DNA of 46,847 nt from Streptacidiphilus neutrinimicus (lineage in GTDB: Bacteria; Actinomycetota; Actinomycetes; Streptomycetales; Streptomycetaceae). A program made the position numbers and the translations under genes. The notes below the pieces were generated by a model. That model was not told where the DNA came from, ran no database searches, and saw nothing but the letters and a program-made list of their open reading frames with translations. Positions 38,577-46,262 of the stretch are shown piece by piece (within the stretch, counting starts at the first letter, position 1; each line of letters begins with the position of its first letter). The DNA lies in assembly GCF_000787815.1 (NCBI RefSeq), contig NZ_BBPO01000011.1, positions 1,982 to 48,828 of the forward strand, read 5' to 3'.

Positions 38577-39983
38577 TCAGTGCAGGTACTGACATGTGGC
38601 CCGGGGCACGAAGGTGCCGTGGCCGGCGTGGCCGAGGTACTCGCCGCGGTCGACGACGACCGCACCGCGCGACAGGACCGTGCGGGCGCGGCCGGTGACC
38701 TGGCGCCCCTCGTAGGCGGAGTAGTCGACGTTCATGTGGTGGGTGGCGGCCGACATGGTGTAGCGCTCGCGCGGGTCGAAGATGACGATGTCCGCGTCCG
38801 CACCGGGCGCGATCGTGCCCTTGCGCGGGTAGAGGCCGAACATCCGGGCGGGCGTCGCGCAGGCCAGCTCGATCCAGCGGCGGCGCGAGATGTGGCCGTC
38901 CAGGTGGGCCTGGTGCAGCAGGTCCATCCGGTTCTCCACGCCCGGCAGGCCGTTGGGGATCTTCGAGAAGTCCCCGCGGCCCAGGTCCTTCTGGCCGACG
39001 AAGCAGAACGGGCAGTGGTCGGTGGAGACCACCGACAGGTCGTTGGTCCGCAGGCCCCGCCAGAGCGCCGCCTGGTGCTCCTTGGGCCGCAGCGGCGTCG
39101 AGCAGACGTACTTGGCGCCCTCGAAGTCCGGCTCGGCCAGGTTGTCCGTCGACAGGAACAGGTACTGCGGGCAGGTCTCGCCGAAGACGTTCAGCCCCAG
39201 GTCGCGGGCCTGCGCGAGCTCGGTGACGGCCTGCTCGGCCGAGACGTGCACGACGTAGAGCGGGGAGCCGGCCACCCGGGCGAGCTGGATCGCCCGGTGC
39301 GTCGCCTCGGCCTCCAGCAGCTCGCGCCGCACCTCGCCGTGGTAGCGGGGGTCGGTGTGCCCGGCGGCGAGGGCCTGCTCGACCAGGACGTCGATGGCGA
39401 TCCCGTTCTCCGCGTGCATCATGATCAGCCCGCCGTTCCCGGCGGAGCGCTGCATCGCCCGCAGGATGCGGCCGTCGTCGCTGTAGAAGACGCCAGGGTA
39501 GGCCATGAACAGCTTGAAGCTGGTCACGCCCTCCTCGACGAGGAGGTCCATCTCCTTCAGCGACTGCTCGGTGACGTCCGACATGATCATGTGGAAGGCG
39601 TAGTCGATCGCGCAGTTGCCCTGCGCCTTCGCGTGCCAGGCGTCCAGGCCCTCGCGCAGGCTGTGGCCGACGCTCTGCACGGCGAAGTCCACGATCGTGG
39701 TCGTGCCGCCGAAGGCGGCCGCCCGCGTGCCGGTCTCGAAGGTGTCGGACGCGAAGGTGCCGCCGAAGGGCAGCTCCATGTGCGTGTGCGCGTCCACGCC
39801 GCCGGGGATCACGTAGCAGTCGGTGGCGTCGATCGTCGCGTCCGCCTGCCACGCCCGGGCCTCGGGGCTCCCTGTCGCCGCGAGGGCGACCACGCGCTCG
39901 CCGTCGATGAGGACGTCGACATGGAGCTCGTCGGCGGCGGTGATCACCAGCCCGTTGCGGATGACGGTCCGTCCGTGCGTCAC
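38577..39983 (-). CDS. hydA: Dihydropyrimidinase (hydantoinase)
   Basis: 468 residues from a GTG that overlaps the upstream aminotransferase stop by 4 nt (GTGA), with GGAGG before it. Metal-dependent amidohydrolase. The zinc ligands are all present: His66 and His68 (DAHTHMELPFGG), carboxylated Lys157 (SFKLFMAYPG), His190 (MMHAEN), His246 (VVHVSA) and Asp322 (STDHCPF). It opens dihydrouracil and dihydrothymine to N-carbamoyl-beta-amino acids. Coupled translation with the transaminase and the beta-ureidopropionase gene defines the reductive pyrimidine degradation route. Length is normal for the family. Confidence 0.94.
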   Translation of the reverse strand: MTHGRTVIRNGLVITAADELHVDVLIDGERVVALAATGSPEARAWQADATIDATDCYVIPGGVDAHTHMELPFGGTFASDTFETGTRAAAFGGTTTIVDFAVQSVGHSLREGLDAWHAKAQGNCAIDYAFHMIMSDVTEQSLKEMDLLVEEGVTSFKLFMAYPGVFYSDDGRILRAMQRSAGNGGLIMMHAENGIAIDVLVEQALAAGHTDPRYHGEVRRELLEAEATHRAIQLARVAGSPLYVVHVSAEQAVTELAQARDLGLNVFGETCPQYLFLSTDNLAEPDFEGAKYVCSTPLRPKEHQAALWRGLRTNDLSVVSTDHCPFCFVGQKDLGRGDFSKIPNGLPGVENRMDLLHQAHLDGHISRRRWIELACATPARMFGLYPRKGTIAPGADADIVIFDPRERYTMSAATHHMNVDYSAYEGRQVTGRARTVLSRGAVVVDRGEYLGHAGHGTFVPRATCQYLH

Positions 39984-41326
39984 AGCGCCTCCTCGATCGC
40001 CCACAGTTCCTTCTGCGCCCGGTCGAGCGCCTGCACCAGCAGTTCCGCGCCCTGCTCCGCCTCGTCGACGGTCAGCGACAGCGGCGGGGCGATGCGCAGC
40101 GCGTTGCCGAGCGGGCCGCCCTTGCCGATGAGCAGGCCCAGGTCGCGCGCGTGTTCCAGGGCCATCGCCGCGGCGGCCGCGCTCGGCTCGCCCGCGCGGT
40201 CCACCAGTTCGATGCCGAGCATCAGTCCGCGCCCGCGCACCTCGCGGACGACGGGCAGGTGCCGCGCCCCGGCCTCCACCCGCTCGCGCAGCACCGCCCC
40301 GACGCGCCGGGCGTTGCCCTGCAGGTCGTGCTCCAGCAGGTGCCGCAGGTTGGCCAGGGCCCCGGCCGTGGTGACGGGGCTGCCGCCGAAGGTGGAGATG
40401 GAGTTGGCGCCCAGGGAGTCCATCAGCTCGGCGCGGGCCACCACACCGCCGATGGACAGGCCGTTGCCGAGCCCCTTGGCGAAGGTCAGCGCGTCGGGCG
40501 GCCCGGCGTCCGCGTGGGCCTGCCAGCCCCAGAAGTGGTCGCCGGTGCGGCCCCAGCCGGTCTGCACCTCGTCGCTGATCCACAGGATCCCGTGCCGGTC
40601 CAGCACCCGCTTGAACGCGGCGAACAGCCCGTCCGGCCCGGAGGTGAACCCGCCGACCCCCTGGATCGGCTCGGCGATCAGCGCGGCGACGGGGCCGCCG
40701 ACCTGCCCGAGCATGTCCTCCAGGTCGGCCGTGCAGGCCTCGACGAACGCGGCGTCGTCCAGGTGCGCGAACGGGCCGCGCGTCCGGATCGAGCCGTGCA
40801 CGTAGAGCGTCTGCAGCGGCGAGAGGCTGGTCGGCGACCAGGAGCTGTTGCCCGTGATGCCGATGGTGGAGAAGGACCGCCCGTGGTAGCTGTTGCGCAC
40901 GGCCAGCACTTGGTTCGAGCGGCGGTAGCCGGTGGCGAGCAGCAGCGCCGCGTCGTTGGCCTCGGTCCCCGAGGTGGTGAAGAAGACCTTGGCGTCGGGG
41001 ATGCCGGACAGCTCGGCGATCCGCTCGGCCAGCTCGACCATGGGCGAGGAGAGGTACAGCGTCGAGGTGTGCAGGATCCGCCCGGCCTGGTCGGCGACGG
41101 CCTTGGTCACCTCGGGCAGCGCGTGGGCGGTCATCGTGGTGAGGATGCCGCCGAAGAAGTCCAGGTAGCGGCGGCCGTCGGAGGCGTAGACGTGCCGGCC
41201 CTCGCCGTGCGTGAGCTCCAGCGGCTCGCGGTAGTACAGCGCCAGCCAGGACGGGGTGACCGCCCGGTGCCGGTCGAGCAGGCTCTTTGCCTCGTGGTTC
41301 GTGCTGTCGGTCTCGTCGTAGGGCAT
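39980..41326 (-). CDS. Class III aminotransferase (beta-alanine / aminoisobutyrate type)
   Basis: 448 residues. PLP-dependent fold type I: TTSGTEANDAALLLATGYRRSNQVLAVRNSYHGRSF, ALIAEPIQGVGGF, LWISDEVQTGWGRTGDHFWG (Asp252 pairs with the pyridine N), DALTFAKGLGNGLSIGGVVAR with Lys284 as the Schiff-base Lys. It resembles AGXT2 and beta-alanine:pyruvate transaminases. In this operon it would remove the amino group from beta-alanine or 3-aminoisobutyrate, the products of the neighbouring enzymes. Six bases separate it from the beta-ureidopropionase gene and it overlaps the dihydropyrimidinase gene. Confidence 0.9.
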   Translation of the reverse strand: MPYDETDSTNHEAKSLLDRHRAVTPSWLALYYREPLELTHGEGRHVYASDGRRYLDFFGGILTTMTAHALPEVTKAVADQAGRILHTSTLYLSSPMVELAERIAELSGIPDAKVFFTTSGTEANDAALLLATGYRRSNQVLAVRNSYHGRSFSTIGITGNSSWSPTSLSPLQTLYVHGSIRTRGPFAHLDDAAFVEACTADLEDMLGQVGGPVAALIAEPIQGVGGFTSGPDGLFAAFKRVLDRHGILWISDEVQTGWGRTGDHFWGWQAHADAGPPDALTFAKGLGNGLSIGGVVARAELMDSLGANSISTFGGSPVTTAGALANLRHLLEHDLQGNARRVGAVLRERVEAGARHLPVVREVRGRGLMLGIELVDRAGEPSAAAAAMALEHARDLGLLIGKGGPLGNALRIAPPLSLTVDEAEQGAELLVQALDRAQKELWAIEEAL

Positions 41327-41332
41327 CGGCGG

Positions 41333-42226
41333 TCAGGCCTCCGTCAGCGGACCGTAGGCGTCGGGGCGCCGGTCGCGGTAGAAGGCCCACTGGTTGCGGA
41401 CCTCCTGGATCAGCCCGAGGTCGAGGTCGCGGACCACCAGCTCCTCCTCCTTGTCGGAGGCGACCTCACCGACGAACTGCCCGCGCGGGTCCACGAAGTA
41501 GCTGGTGCCGTAGAAGTCGTCGTCCCCGTACTCCTCCACCCCGACGCGGTTGATCGCCGCGATGAAGTACTCGTTGGCGACGGCCGCTGCCGGCTGCTCC
41601 AGCTGCCACAGGTACGCGGAGAGCCCGCGGCTGGTGGCGGAGGGGTTGTAGACGATCTCGGCCCCCGCGAGCCCGAGCGCACGCCAGCCCTCCGGGAAGT
41701 GCCGGTCATAGCAGATGTACACCCCGACCCGGCCGACGGCCGTGTCGAACACCGGCCAGCCGAGGTTGCCGGGACGGAAGTAGTACTTCTCCCAGAACCC
41801 GTGGACCTGCGGGATGTGGTGCTTGCGGTACTTGCCGAGGTAGCTGCCGTCGGCGTCGATGACGGCGGCGGTGTTGTAGTAGAGGCCCGACTGCTCGACC
41901 TCGTACACGGGCACGACCATCACCATGTTCAGCTCGCGCGCGAGCTCGCGCATCCGCGTCACGGTGGGCCCGTCCGGCACGGGCTCGGCCCATCGGTAGT
42001 GCTCCGGCTCCTGCACCTGACAGAAGTAGGGGGCGTTGAACACCTCCTGAAACCCGATCACCTGCGCACCCTGCGCGGCCGCGTCCCGCGCGTACCGCTC
42101 GTGCACTTCGACCATGGACTCGGTGTCCCCGGTCCACTTCGCCTGCACGAGCGCCGCGCGCACCACGCGTGGCACTCCCTGCATGGCCCCGGACCCTTGC
42201 ATCGACCTGCTGACGGATTCCGACAT
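41333..42226 (-). CDS. Beta-ureidopropionase (nitrilase superfamily)
   Basis: 297 residues. The nitrilase triad is clear: Glu61 (GFQEVFNAPYF), Lys135 (GKYRKHHIPQ) and Cys172 (VGVYICYDRHFPEG). Closest in feel to N-carbamoyl-beta-alanine amidohydrolases: PQVHGFWEKYYFRPGNLGWPVFDTAVG, NPSATSRGLSAYLWQLEQPAAAVANEYFIAAINRVGVEEYG and FYGTSYFVDPRGQFVGEVASDKEEELVVRDLDL. Product is beta-alanine or 3-aminoisobutyrate plus CO2 and NH3. First gene of the operon; a palindrome lies 27-40 bp upstream of the ATG. Confidence 0.92.
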   Translation of the reverse strand: MSESVSRSMQGSGAMQGVPRVVRAALVQAKWTGDTESMVEVHERYARDAAAQGAQVIGFQEVFNAPYFCQVQEPEHYRWAEPVPDGPTVTRMRELARELNMVMVVPVYEVEQSGLYYNTAAVIDADGSYLGKYRKHHIPQVHGFWEKYYFRPGNLGWPVFDTAVGRVGVYICYDRHFPEGWRALGLAGAEIVYNPSATSRGLSAYLWQLEQPAAAVANEYFIAAINRVGVEEYGDDDFYGTSYFVDPRGQFVGEVASDKEEELVVRDLDLGLIQEVRNQWAFYRDRRPDAYGPLTEA

Positions 42227-42252
42227 GTGCGGCGCCTCGCCTTCAGCGTGGA

Positions 42253-42266
42253 TCTACGTGCGTAGA
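42253..42266. promoter_or_regulatory. Palindromic operator candidate of the pyrimidine operon
   Basis: TCTACG-TG-CGTAGA has perfect 6-bp arms 27-40 bp upstream of the ATG at 42226. A second inverted repeat, GGTCG-TTCC-CGACC (42272-42285), lies next to it. Both fit the expected promoter region of the beta-ureidopropionase operon. No regulator gene is adjacent. Confidence 0.45.
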
Positions 42267-42285
42267 AGCATGGTCGTTCCCGACC

Positions 42286-42519
42286 TTGATGGCAATATGT
42301 CGGGCATACCACAACCCTGGCGGTTCTTCCCTGCTCAGGGGTGTGTCGCACCCTCCGTGGTCAGCAAAAGGTCAGCATCGGTCGCGGAGGAGTCCCCCAG
42401 CATGGCCGCAAAGTCCCTGGCCCACGGCATGGGCAAGTTCAGGAGCCTCGGGCCATACGGGAAGCCGGCGATGACACCTCTCGTCTGCCGGGATGCACTG
42501 CGCCCGGGGTCTGACGAGA
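42286..42519. other. Intergenic stretch
   Basis: Between the pyrimidine operon promoter and the end of pfkA. AT-rich TGGCAATATGTCGGGCATAC (42290-42309) probably belongs to the operon's promoter. No gene, RNA or terminator is recognised. Confidence 0.4.
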
Positions 42520-43545
42520 TCAGAGTACGACGCGGGCTTCGGCCCACTGGTCCGGCGGAACGGTCCGCAGCCGGCCCACCATCTCGGCGAGAGGCAGCAG
42601 CTCGATCCGGGTCCGGCGCAGCGCGGTGAAGTGTCCGAAGACGCCCGCGTGGGCGGCCTCGACGGCGTGCCACCCGAATCGCGTGGCCAGGACCCGGTCG
42701 AGCGCCGTGGGAGCACCTCCGCGCTGCACGTGTCCCAGCACTACCGGCCTCGCCTCCTTGCCCAGCCAGCGCTCGACCTCGGCGGCCAGCCGATGCCCGA
42801 TCCCGCCGAACCGCTGGTGGCCGTAGACGTCGATGCCGCCGTGGCGGAACTCCATGGTGCCGGGCGCGGGAGTGGCCCCCTCGGCGACGGCCAGCACGGT
42901 GAACTTCTTTCCCCGGGCGAAGCGCGCGTCGATGAGGCGGCAGACCTCCTCCATGTCGAAGGGCCGCTCGGGGATCACGATGCCGTGCGCGCCGCCCGCC
43001 ATCCCGGCGTGCAGCGCGATCCACCCGGTGTGGCGGCCCATCAACTCCACCACCATCACCCGCTGATGCGATTCGGCCGTGGTCTTCAGCCGGTCGACGG
43101 CCTCGGTTCCCACCGACACCGCGGTGTCGTGGCCGAAGGTCGCGTCGGTGCCCTCGACATCGTTGTCGATGGTCTTGGGCACCCCGACGACGGGGAGCCC
43201 TGCCTGGCTGAACAAATGCGCCGCGGTCAGGGTCCCGTCGCCGCCGATCGCGATCAGGGCGTCGATTCCCAGCCCGGAGGCGAGCTCCGCGCTGCGCTCG
43301 ACGGCCTCGCGCACCCGCGCTGGTTCGACTCGGGCGGAGCCGAGGACGGTGCCCCCGCGCCCGAGGATGCCGTGCACGTCAGCCAGGCCGAGCGGCCGCA
43401 CCTCGCCTTCCAGCAGGCCACGGTAGCCGTCCTGGATCCCGACCACGGAGTCGCGGTAGCCGGTGACCGCCCGATGAACCACCGAACGGATCACGGCATT
43501 CAGTCCGGGACAGTCGCCGCCGCTGGTAAGGACGCCGATGCGCAC
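42520..43545 (-). CDS. pfkA: 6-phosphofructokinase
   Basis: 341 residues from a GTG at 43545. PfkA fold: MRIGVLTSGGDCPGLNAVIRSVVH, IAIGGDGTLTAAHLF with Gly104 (favours ATP over PPi), VPKTIDNDVEGTDATFG with Lys124 (common in PPi-type and the mixed-substrate actinobacterial clade), MVVELMGRHTGWIALHAGMAGGAH, PERPF, VLGHVQRGGAPTALDRVLATRFG. Positions agree with E. coli numbering. It phosphorylates fructose-6-phosphate in glycolysis. A 12-codon upstream ORF ends 2 nt before the GTG, and the gene has no convincing ribosome site of its own. Neighbours suggest a stress- or hypoxia-linked paralogue rather than the housekeeping enzyme. Confidence 0.92.
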   Translation of the reverse strand: MRIGVLTSGGDCPGLNAVIRSVVHRAVTGYRDSVVGIQDGYRGLLEGEVRPLGLADVHGILGRGGTVLGSARVEPARVREAVERSAELASGLGIDALIAIGGDGTLTAAHLFSQAGLPVVGVPKTIDNDVEGTDATFGHDTAVSVGTEAVDRLKTTAESHQRVMVVELMGRHTGWIALHAGMAGGAHGIVIPERPFDMEEVCRLIDARFARGKKFTVLAVAEGATPAPGTMEFRHGGIDVYGHQRFGGIGHRLAAEVERWLGKEARPVVLGHVQRGGAPTALDRVLATRFGWHAVEAAHAGVFGHFTALRRTRIELLPLAEMVGRLRTVPPDQWAEARVVL

Positions 43546-43547
43546 GG

Positions 43548-43586
43548 CTACCGTGCCCGCGGCCTGGCGAGCCAGTGCCCGGTCAT
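43548..43586 (-). CDS. 12-codon upstream ORF coupled to pfkA
   Basis: MTGHWLARPRAR, with GGGAGG 5 nt before its ATG at 43586 and a TAG at 43550-43548. The pfkA GTG follows after 2 nt (TAGCCGTG). The strong ribosome site together with the weak one at pfkA suggests that ribosomes finishing the short ORF restart at pfkA. Confidence 0.5.
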   Translation of the reverse strand: MTGHWLARPRAR

Positions 43587-43951
43587 CCGGACCTCCCGTT
43601 CGGCATCAGCGTCCTCTTGTCGTGCGAAGGCCGGCTGCCGTGACCGTCTCCCGAAAGCCGCCGAACCCGGGGGTGGGCGTCCTCCTCGTCGCCGCTTTCC
43701 CCCACCACTGTCCGCCACAACCACGGGCTCCGCGCCCCGGCCGTGCGGAGGCCGGCCGAGGCCGACCCTGGCGAACCTCGGCGGCAGGTCCGTGATCCGG
43801 GTGAGCGATGCCGCAGTCGCCCGAGCTCCTGTCCTGGCGCGCCGGCCCGTGGTCCGCGGAAGCGGACGGGGATCGCGTCCCACGCGTGTTGCTGCCGCCG
43901 GCTGCCCCTGCGATCCGCGCCGCGCCCCCTGGGCGCACAGGCGCAACCGGC

Positions 43952-43970
43952 GGGGACCACCGGCGGCCCC
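43952..43970. promoter_or_regulatory. Imperfect GGGG...CCCC inverted repeat
   Basis: GGGGACCACCGGCGGCCCC lies 87-105 bp upstream of the ATG at 44057 in the divergent pfkA/XRE gap. It resembles loosely the GGGAC...GTCCC symmetry of DosR-type boxes, but the inner bases do not match. The rest of the gap (43587-43951) has no recognised gene. Confidence 0.25.
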
Positions 43971-44009
43971 GCCAGGCCCGACCGGCCCTGTCGGCAGTGG
44001 ATCCAACGG

Positions 44010-44040
44010 GGCGAGGGTGGGTGGAGCAGCAACCCTCGCC
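44010..44040 (+). promoter_or_regulatory. Leader hairpin next to the ribosome site
   Basis: GGCGAGGGT (44010-44018) and ACCCTCGCC (44032-44040) form a perfect 9-bp stem with a 13-nt loop. The stem ends 4 nt before the GGGAGG that serves the ATG at 44057, so folding could affect translation of the XRE/split-barrel gene. Confidence 0.45.
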
Positions 44041-44056
44041 GCCCGGGAGGCGGACC

Positions 44057-44773
44057 ATGTCGAACCATGAAACGGCCCGTACCCGGCAACCGCGCGTGGA
44101 CGACCCCGGCGACGTCGGGCGCCACGTCGCCCGGCGCCGTGAGGAGCTCGGGCTCACGCGTGAGGAGACGGCGGCACGGGCGCAGATGGATCCCCACTAC
44201 ATCGAGTATCTGGAGACCACCGCTGTACCTGTCGACCTCAGCGCACTGATGCGGCTCGCCCACGCTCTGCAGACCTCGGTCGGCGCGCTGCTCGGTGGGG
44301 AGAACCTGGCCCCGGGCTCCGCCACGGCAGCCGAGCGGCCCTCCCTGGCGCAGCTCACACCCGACGAGTGCTGGGCCAGGGTGTCGGCCCGGGGCGTCGG
44401 CAGGGTGGTGCTCGTGACGCCGGAGGGCCCGGCGGCGCTGCCCGTGAACTACCGGATCGTCGACCGCACGGTGATCTTCCGAACCGGCGAGGAAGGCGTC
44501 CTCGCCCACGCGGTCGGACACGAGGTCGGCTTCGAGGTCGACCGGATCGACGACGGTCGCAGCTCCGGCTGGAGCGTGCTGGGCATCGGCGTCGCCGAAC
44601 GGATCACCGATCCGGAGCAACTGGCCGGCCTCGCCGAACGGATGCAACCGACACCCTGGGCGGGCGGCGATCGGCCGGTGTGGGTGAGCATCCGGCCGAG
44701 CCGGCTCTCCGGGCGTGAAGTCCGAACCGGAGAGCCCGACCCCGTGCCCCGGAGCCGTGGTGGAACCCGCTGA
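44057..44773 (+). CDS. XRE HTH fused to a PPOX-like split barrel
   Basis: 238 residues from ATG with GGGAGG 6 nt upstream. The N-terminal HTH_XRE (about 20-75: VGRHVARRREELGLTREETAARAQMDPHYIEYLETTAVPVDLSALMRLAHALQTSVGALLGG) is joined to a split-barrel flavoprotein-like domain (about 95-215: GRVVLVTPEGPAALPVNYRIVDRTVIFRTGEEGVLAHAVGHEVGFEVDRIDDGRSSGWSVLGIGVAERITDPEQLAGLAERM). This fusion is known in streptomycetes near universal-stress and dormancy-type genes. It may sense a flavin or nucleotide and bind DNA. Convergent with the GAF gene (35-bp gap). Confidence 0.88.
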   Translation: MSNHETARTRQPRVDDPGDVGRHVARRREELGLTREETAARAQMDPHYIEYLETTAVPVDLSALMRLAHALQTSVGALLGGENLAPGSATAAERPSLAQLTPDECWARVSARGVGRVVLVTPEGPAALPVNYRIVDRTVIFRTGEEGVLAHAVGHEVGFEVDRIDDGRSSGWSVLGIGVAERITDPEQLAGLAERMQPTPWAGGDRPVWVSIRPSRLSGREVRTGEPDPVPRSRGGTR

Positions 44774-44808
44774 CTGACTCAGCCGGAACAGACGAACCAG
44801 CGGATGAT

Positions 44809-46179
44809 TCAGCGTTCGGGATCGGCGCGGAGATCGAAGACCGTCGTGGTGATGTCCTTGATGACGATGTCGATGCGCTCCACTGCCCGGAGAAGTCGCT
44901 GCTGGCGGTCGGGGTCGAGACGGAGCGCGACGCTGTGCAGGTCGAGACCGATGGCGTAGATGTCCCGGATGGTGCGCTCACGCAGGTCGGCACCGATGCG
45001 GTCGCGGTCCTGCAGGAGTTTGAGCTCTTCGTCGTCGCTTCGGTGCGCGGCCAGGCGCCTGGCCAGCGCGGCCTGGGTGGCGAAGGCGGCCAGCAGGTCC
45101 AGTTCGGTTCGGCCGAAGCGCCGGCGTCCCGCGGCGCGGGCGACGGACAGCGTGCCGACCGGACGCCCCTTGTCACGGAGAGGGACGGCCATAGTGGGTC
45201 CCAGGTCGGCGCCGGACGGGGGCGCGCCCGCGGTGCGGGGGCCGGTCCTGGCGTCATCGATCATCTGGGGCTCTCCGATGGTGTAGGCGTGTCCGACGAG
45301 CGAGGCGTCCAGAGGTGGGGTCAGGCCGAGCAGGGTGGCGCTGCCGGTCCCGGCGGCGGCACGAACGACCAGTACGTCATCCGCAGGCTCGTGCAGGGTG
45401 ACCACGGCGGTGTCAGCGTCGGCGACCACCAGCGCCTGCTCGGCGATGTGCTGGAGGGCGTGGTCGCTGTCGGGGTCGCTGAGGATCGCCGCGGTCATCT
45501 CGGTGAGGGCGTGCTGCCAGGCTTCCCTCAGTCGGGTCTGCTCCAGCAGCAGGGCGTGGTCGATGGCCATGCCCGCCGCCGACGCCAGAACTTGCAGCAG
45601 TTCCTCGTCTTCGGCGGTGAACGGCCCCGGAGAGTGCCCGGAATACGGCTTGTCGGCCAGATACAGGCTCGCCGCGCGTCCGCCGTTTCCGGGGATGGCC
45701 AGGGCGAGCAGCGCAACCGCCGGTGGGTCGCCCGCGGCAAGCGTCGTCGCGTCGTCCACACGCGCGAGCTCGTGGTCCGTGAGAAGACCCGCGAGCGCCG
45801 GGAGGGCCGCACTGATCCGGGCGCGGCGCCCGGGCTCCGGCGTCCCGGTGTGGATCAGCTTCTCGTGGACCGGGCCGAGGGAGCCGTCCGGCACCAGGGC
45901 GACCCAGGCCGCGCCGGTCAGGTCGTGCGCCGAGGTGACCAGTTGACTCAGCACCTCGGCCAGGTCGCTCTCGCTGGTCACGGTCATGACCGCGCGCAGC
46001 AACGCGCGGACCCGGCCCTGGGTGCGCTGCACCTCCTGCGCCGTCGCGAGGAGGCTGTCCACTAACTGGTCGAGCTCCAGCCGGGCGGGGTCGGGGAAGC
46101 GCAGGTGCCAGGGACGCGACCCAGGCGTGTCCCTGGCCGGTGGGTCCGGCCCCTCGGATGGATTGGTGGACGCAGGCAT
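44809..46179 (-). CDS. GAF-GAF protein, DevS/DosS-like but kinase-dead
   Basis: 456 residues. Two GAF domains (about 62-205 and 222-370), each beginning with a helix (RALLRAVMTVTSESDLAEVLSQL; EMTAAILSDPDSDHALQHIAEQ). The order copies DevS/DosS sensors. After them comes DRDRIGADLRERTIRDIYAIGLDLH, where HisKA_3 kinases have DLHDxVIQRLFAIGL: the phospho-acceptor His is Arg400. The protein stops at 456, just after VFDLRADPER, so the HATPase domain is missing. It could be a redox, oxygen or ligand sensor that partners another protein through the dimerisation helix. Whether GAF-A keeps the haem His cannot be settled by eye. Operator-like repeats lie upstream. Confidence 0.88.
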   Translation of the reverse strand: MPASTNPSEGPDPPARDTPGSRPWHLRFPDPARLELDQLVDSLLATAQEVQRTQGRVRALLRAVMTVTSESDLAEVLSQLVTSAHDLTGAAWVALVPDGSLGPVHEKLIHTGTPEPGRRARISAALPALAGLLTDHELARVDDATTLAAGDPPAVALLALAIPGNGGRAASLYLADKPYSGHSPGPFTAEDEELLQVLASAAGMAIDHALLLEQTRLREAWQHALTEMTAAILSDPDSDHALQHIAEQALVVADADTAVVTLHEPADDVLVVRAAAGTGSATLLGLTPPLDASLVGHAYTIGEPQMIDDARTGPRTAGAPPSGADLGPTMAVPLRDKGRPVGTLSVARAAGRRRFGRTELDLLAAFATQAALARRLAAHRSDDEELKLLQDRDRIGADLRERTIRDIYAIGLDLHSVALRLDPDRQQRLLRAVERIDIVIKDITTTVFDLRADPER

Positions 46180-46211
46180 GCTCGCGCTCCCGGCGGACGT
46201 CGTGCGTCACC

Positions 46212-46259
46212 AGTATCGCGCCGAACACGGGCACGTGACCGCTCGGATTGCGTCACGTG
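46212..46259 (-). promoter_or_regulatory. Promoter region with 8-bp inverted repeat
   Basis: CACGTGAC (46232-46239) and GTCACGTG (46252-46259) are a perfect 8-bp inverted repeat with a 12-nt spacer. On the minus strand GATACT (46217-46212) is a candidate -10 for the GAF gene starting at 46179, and one arm covers the -35 position (16-nt spacer). Each arm itself contains the palindrome CACGTG. Confidence 0.5.
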
Positions 46260-46262
46260 TGG

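Noticed and set aside
43952-43970. DosR/OsdR-type box in the pfkA/XRE gap.
   Set aside because: Only the outer GGGG/CCCC symmetry fits; inner bases mismatch, so it is recorded with low confidence and not claimed as a box.
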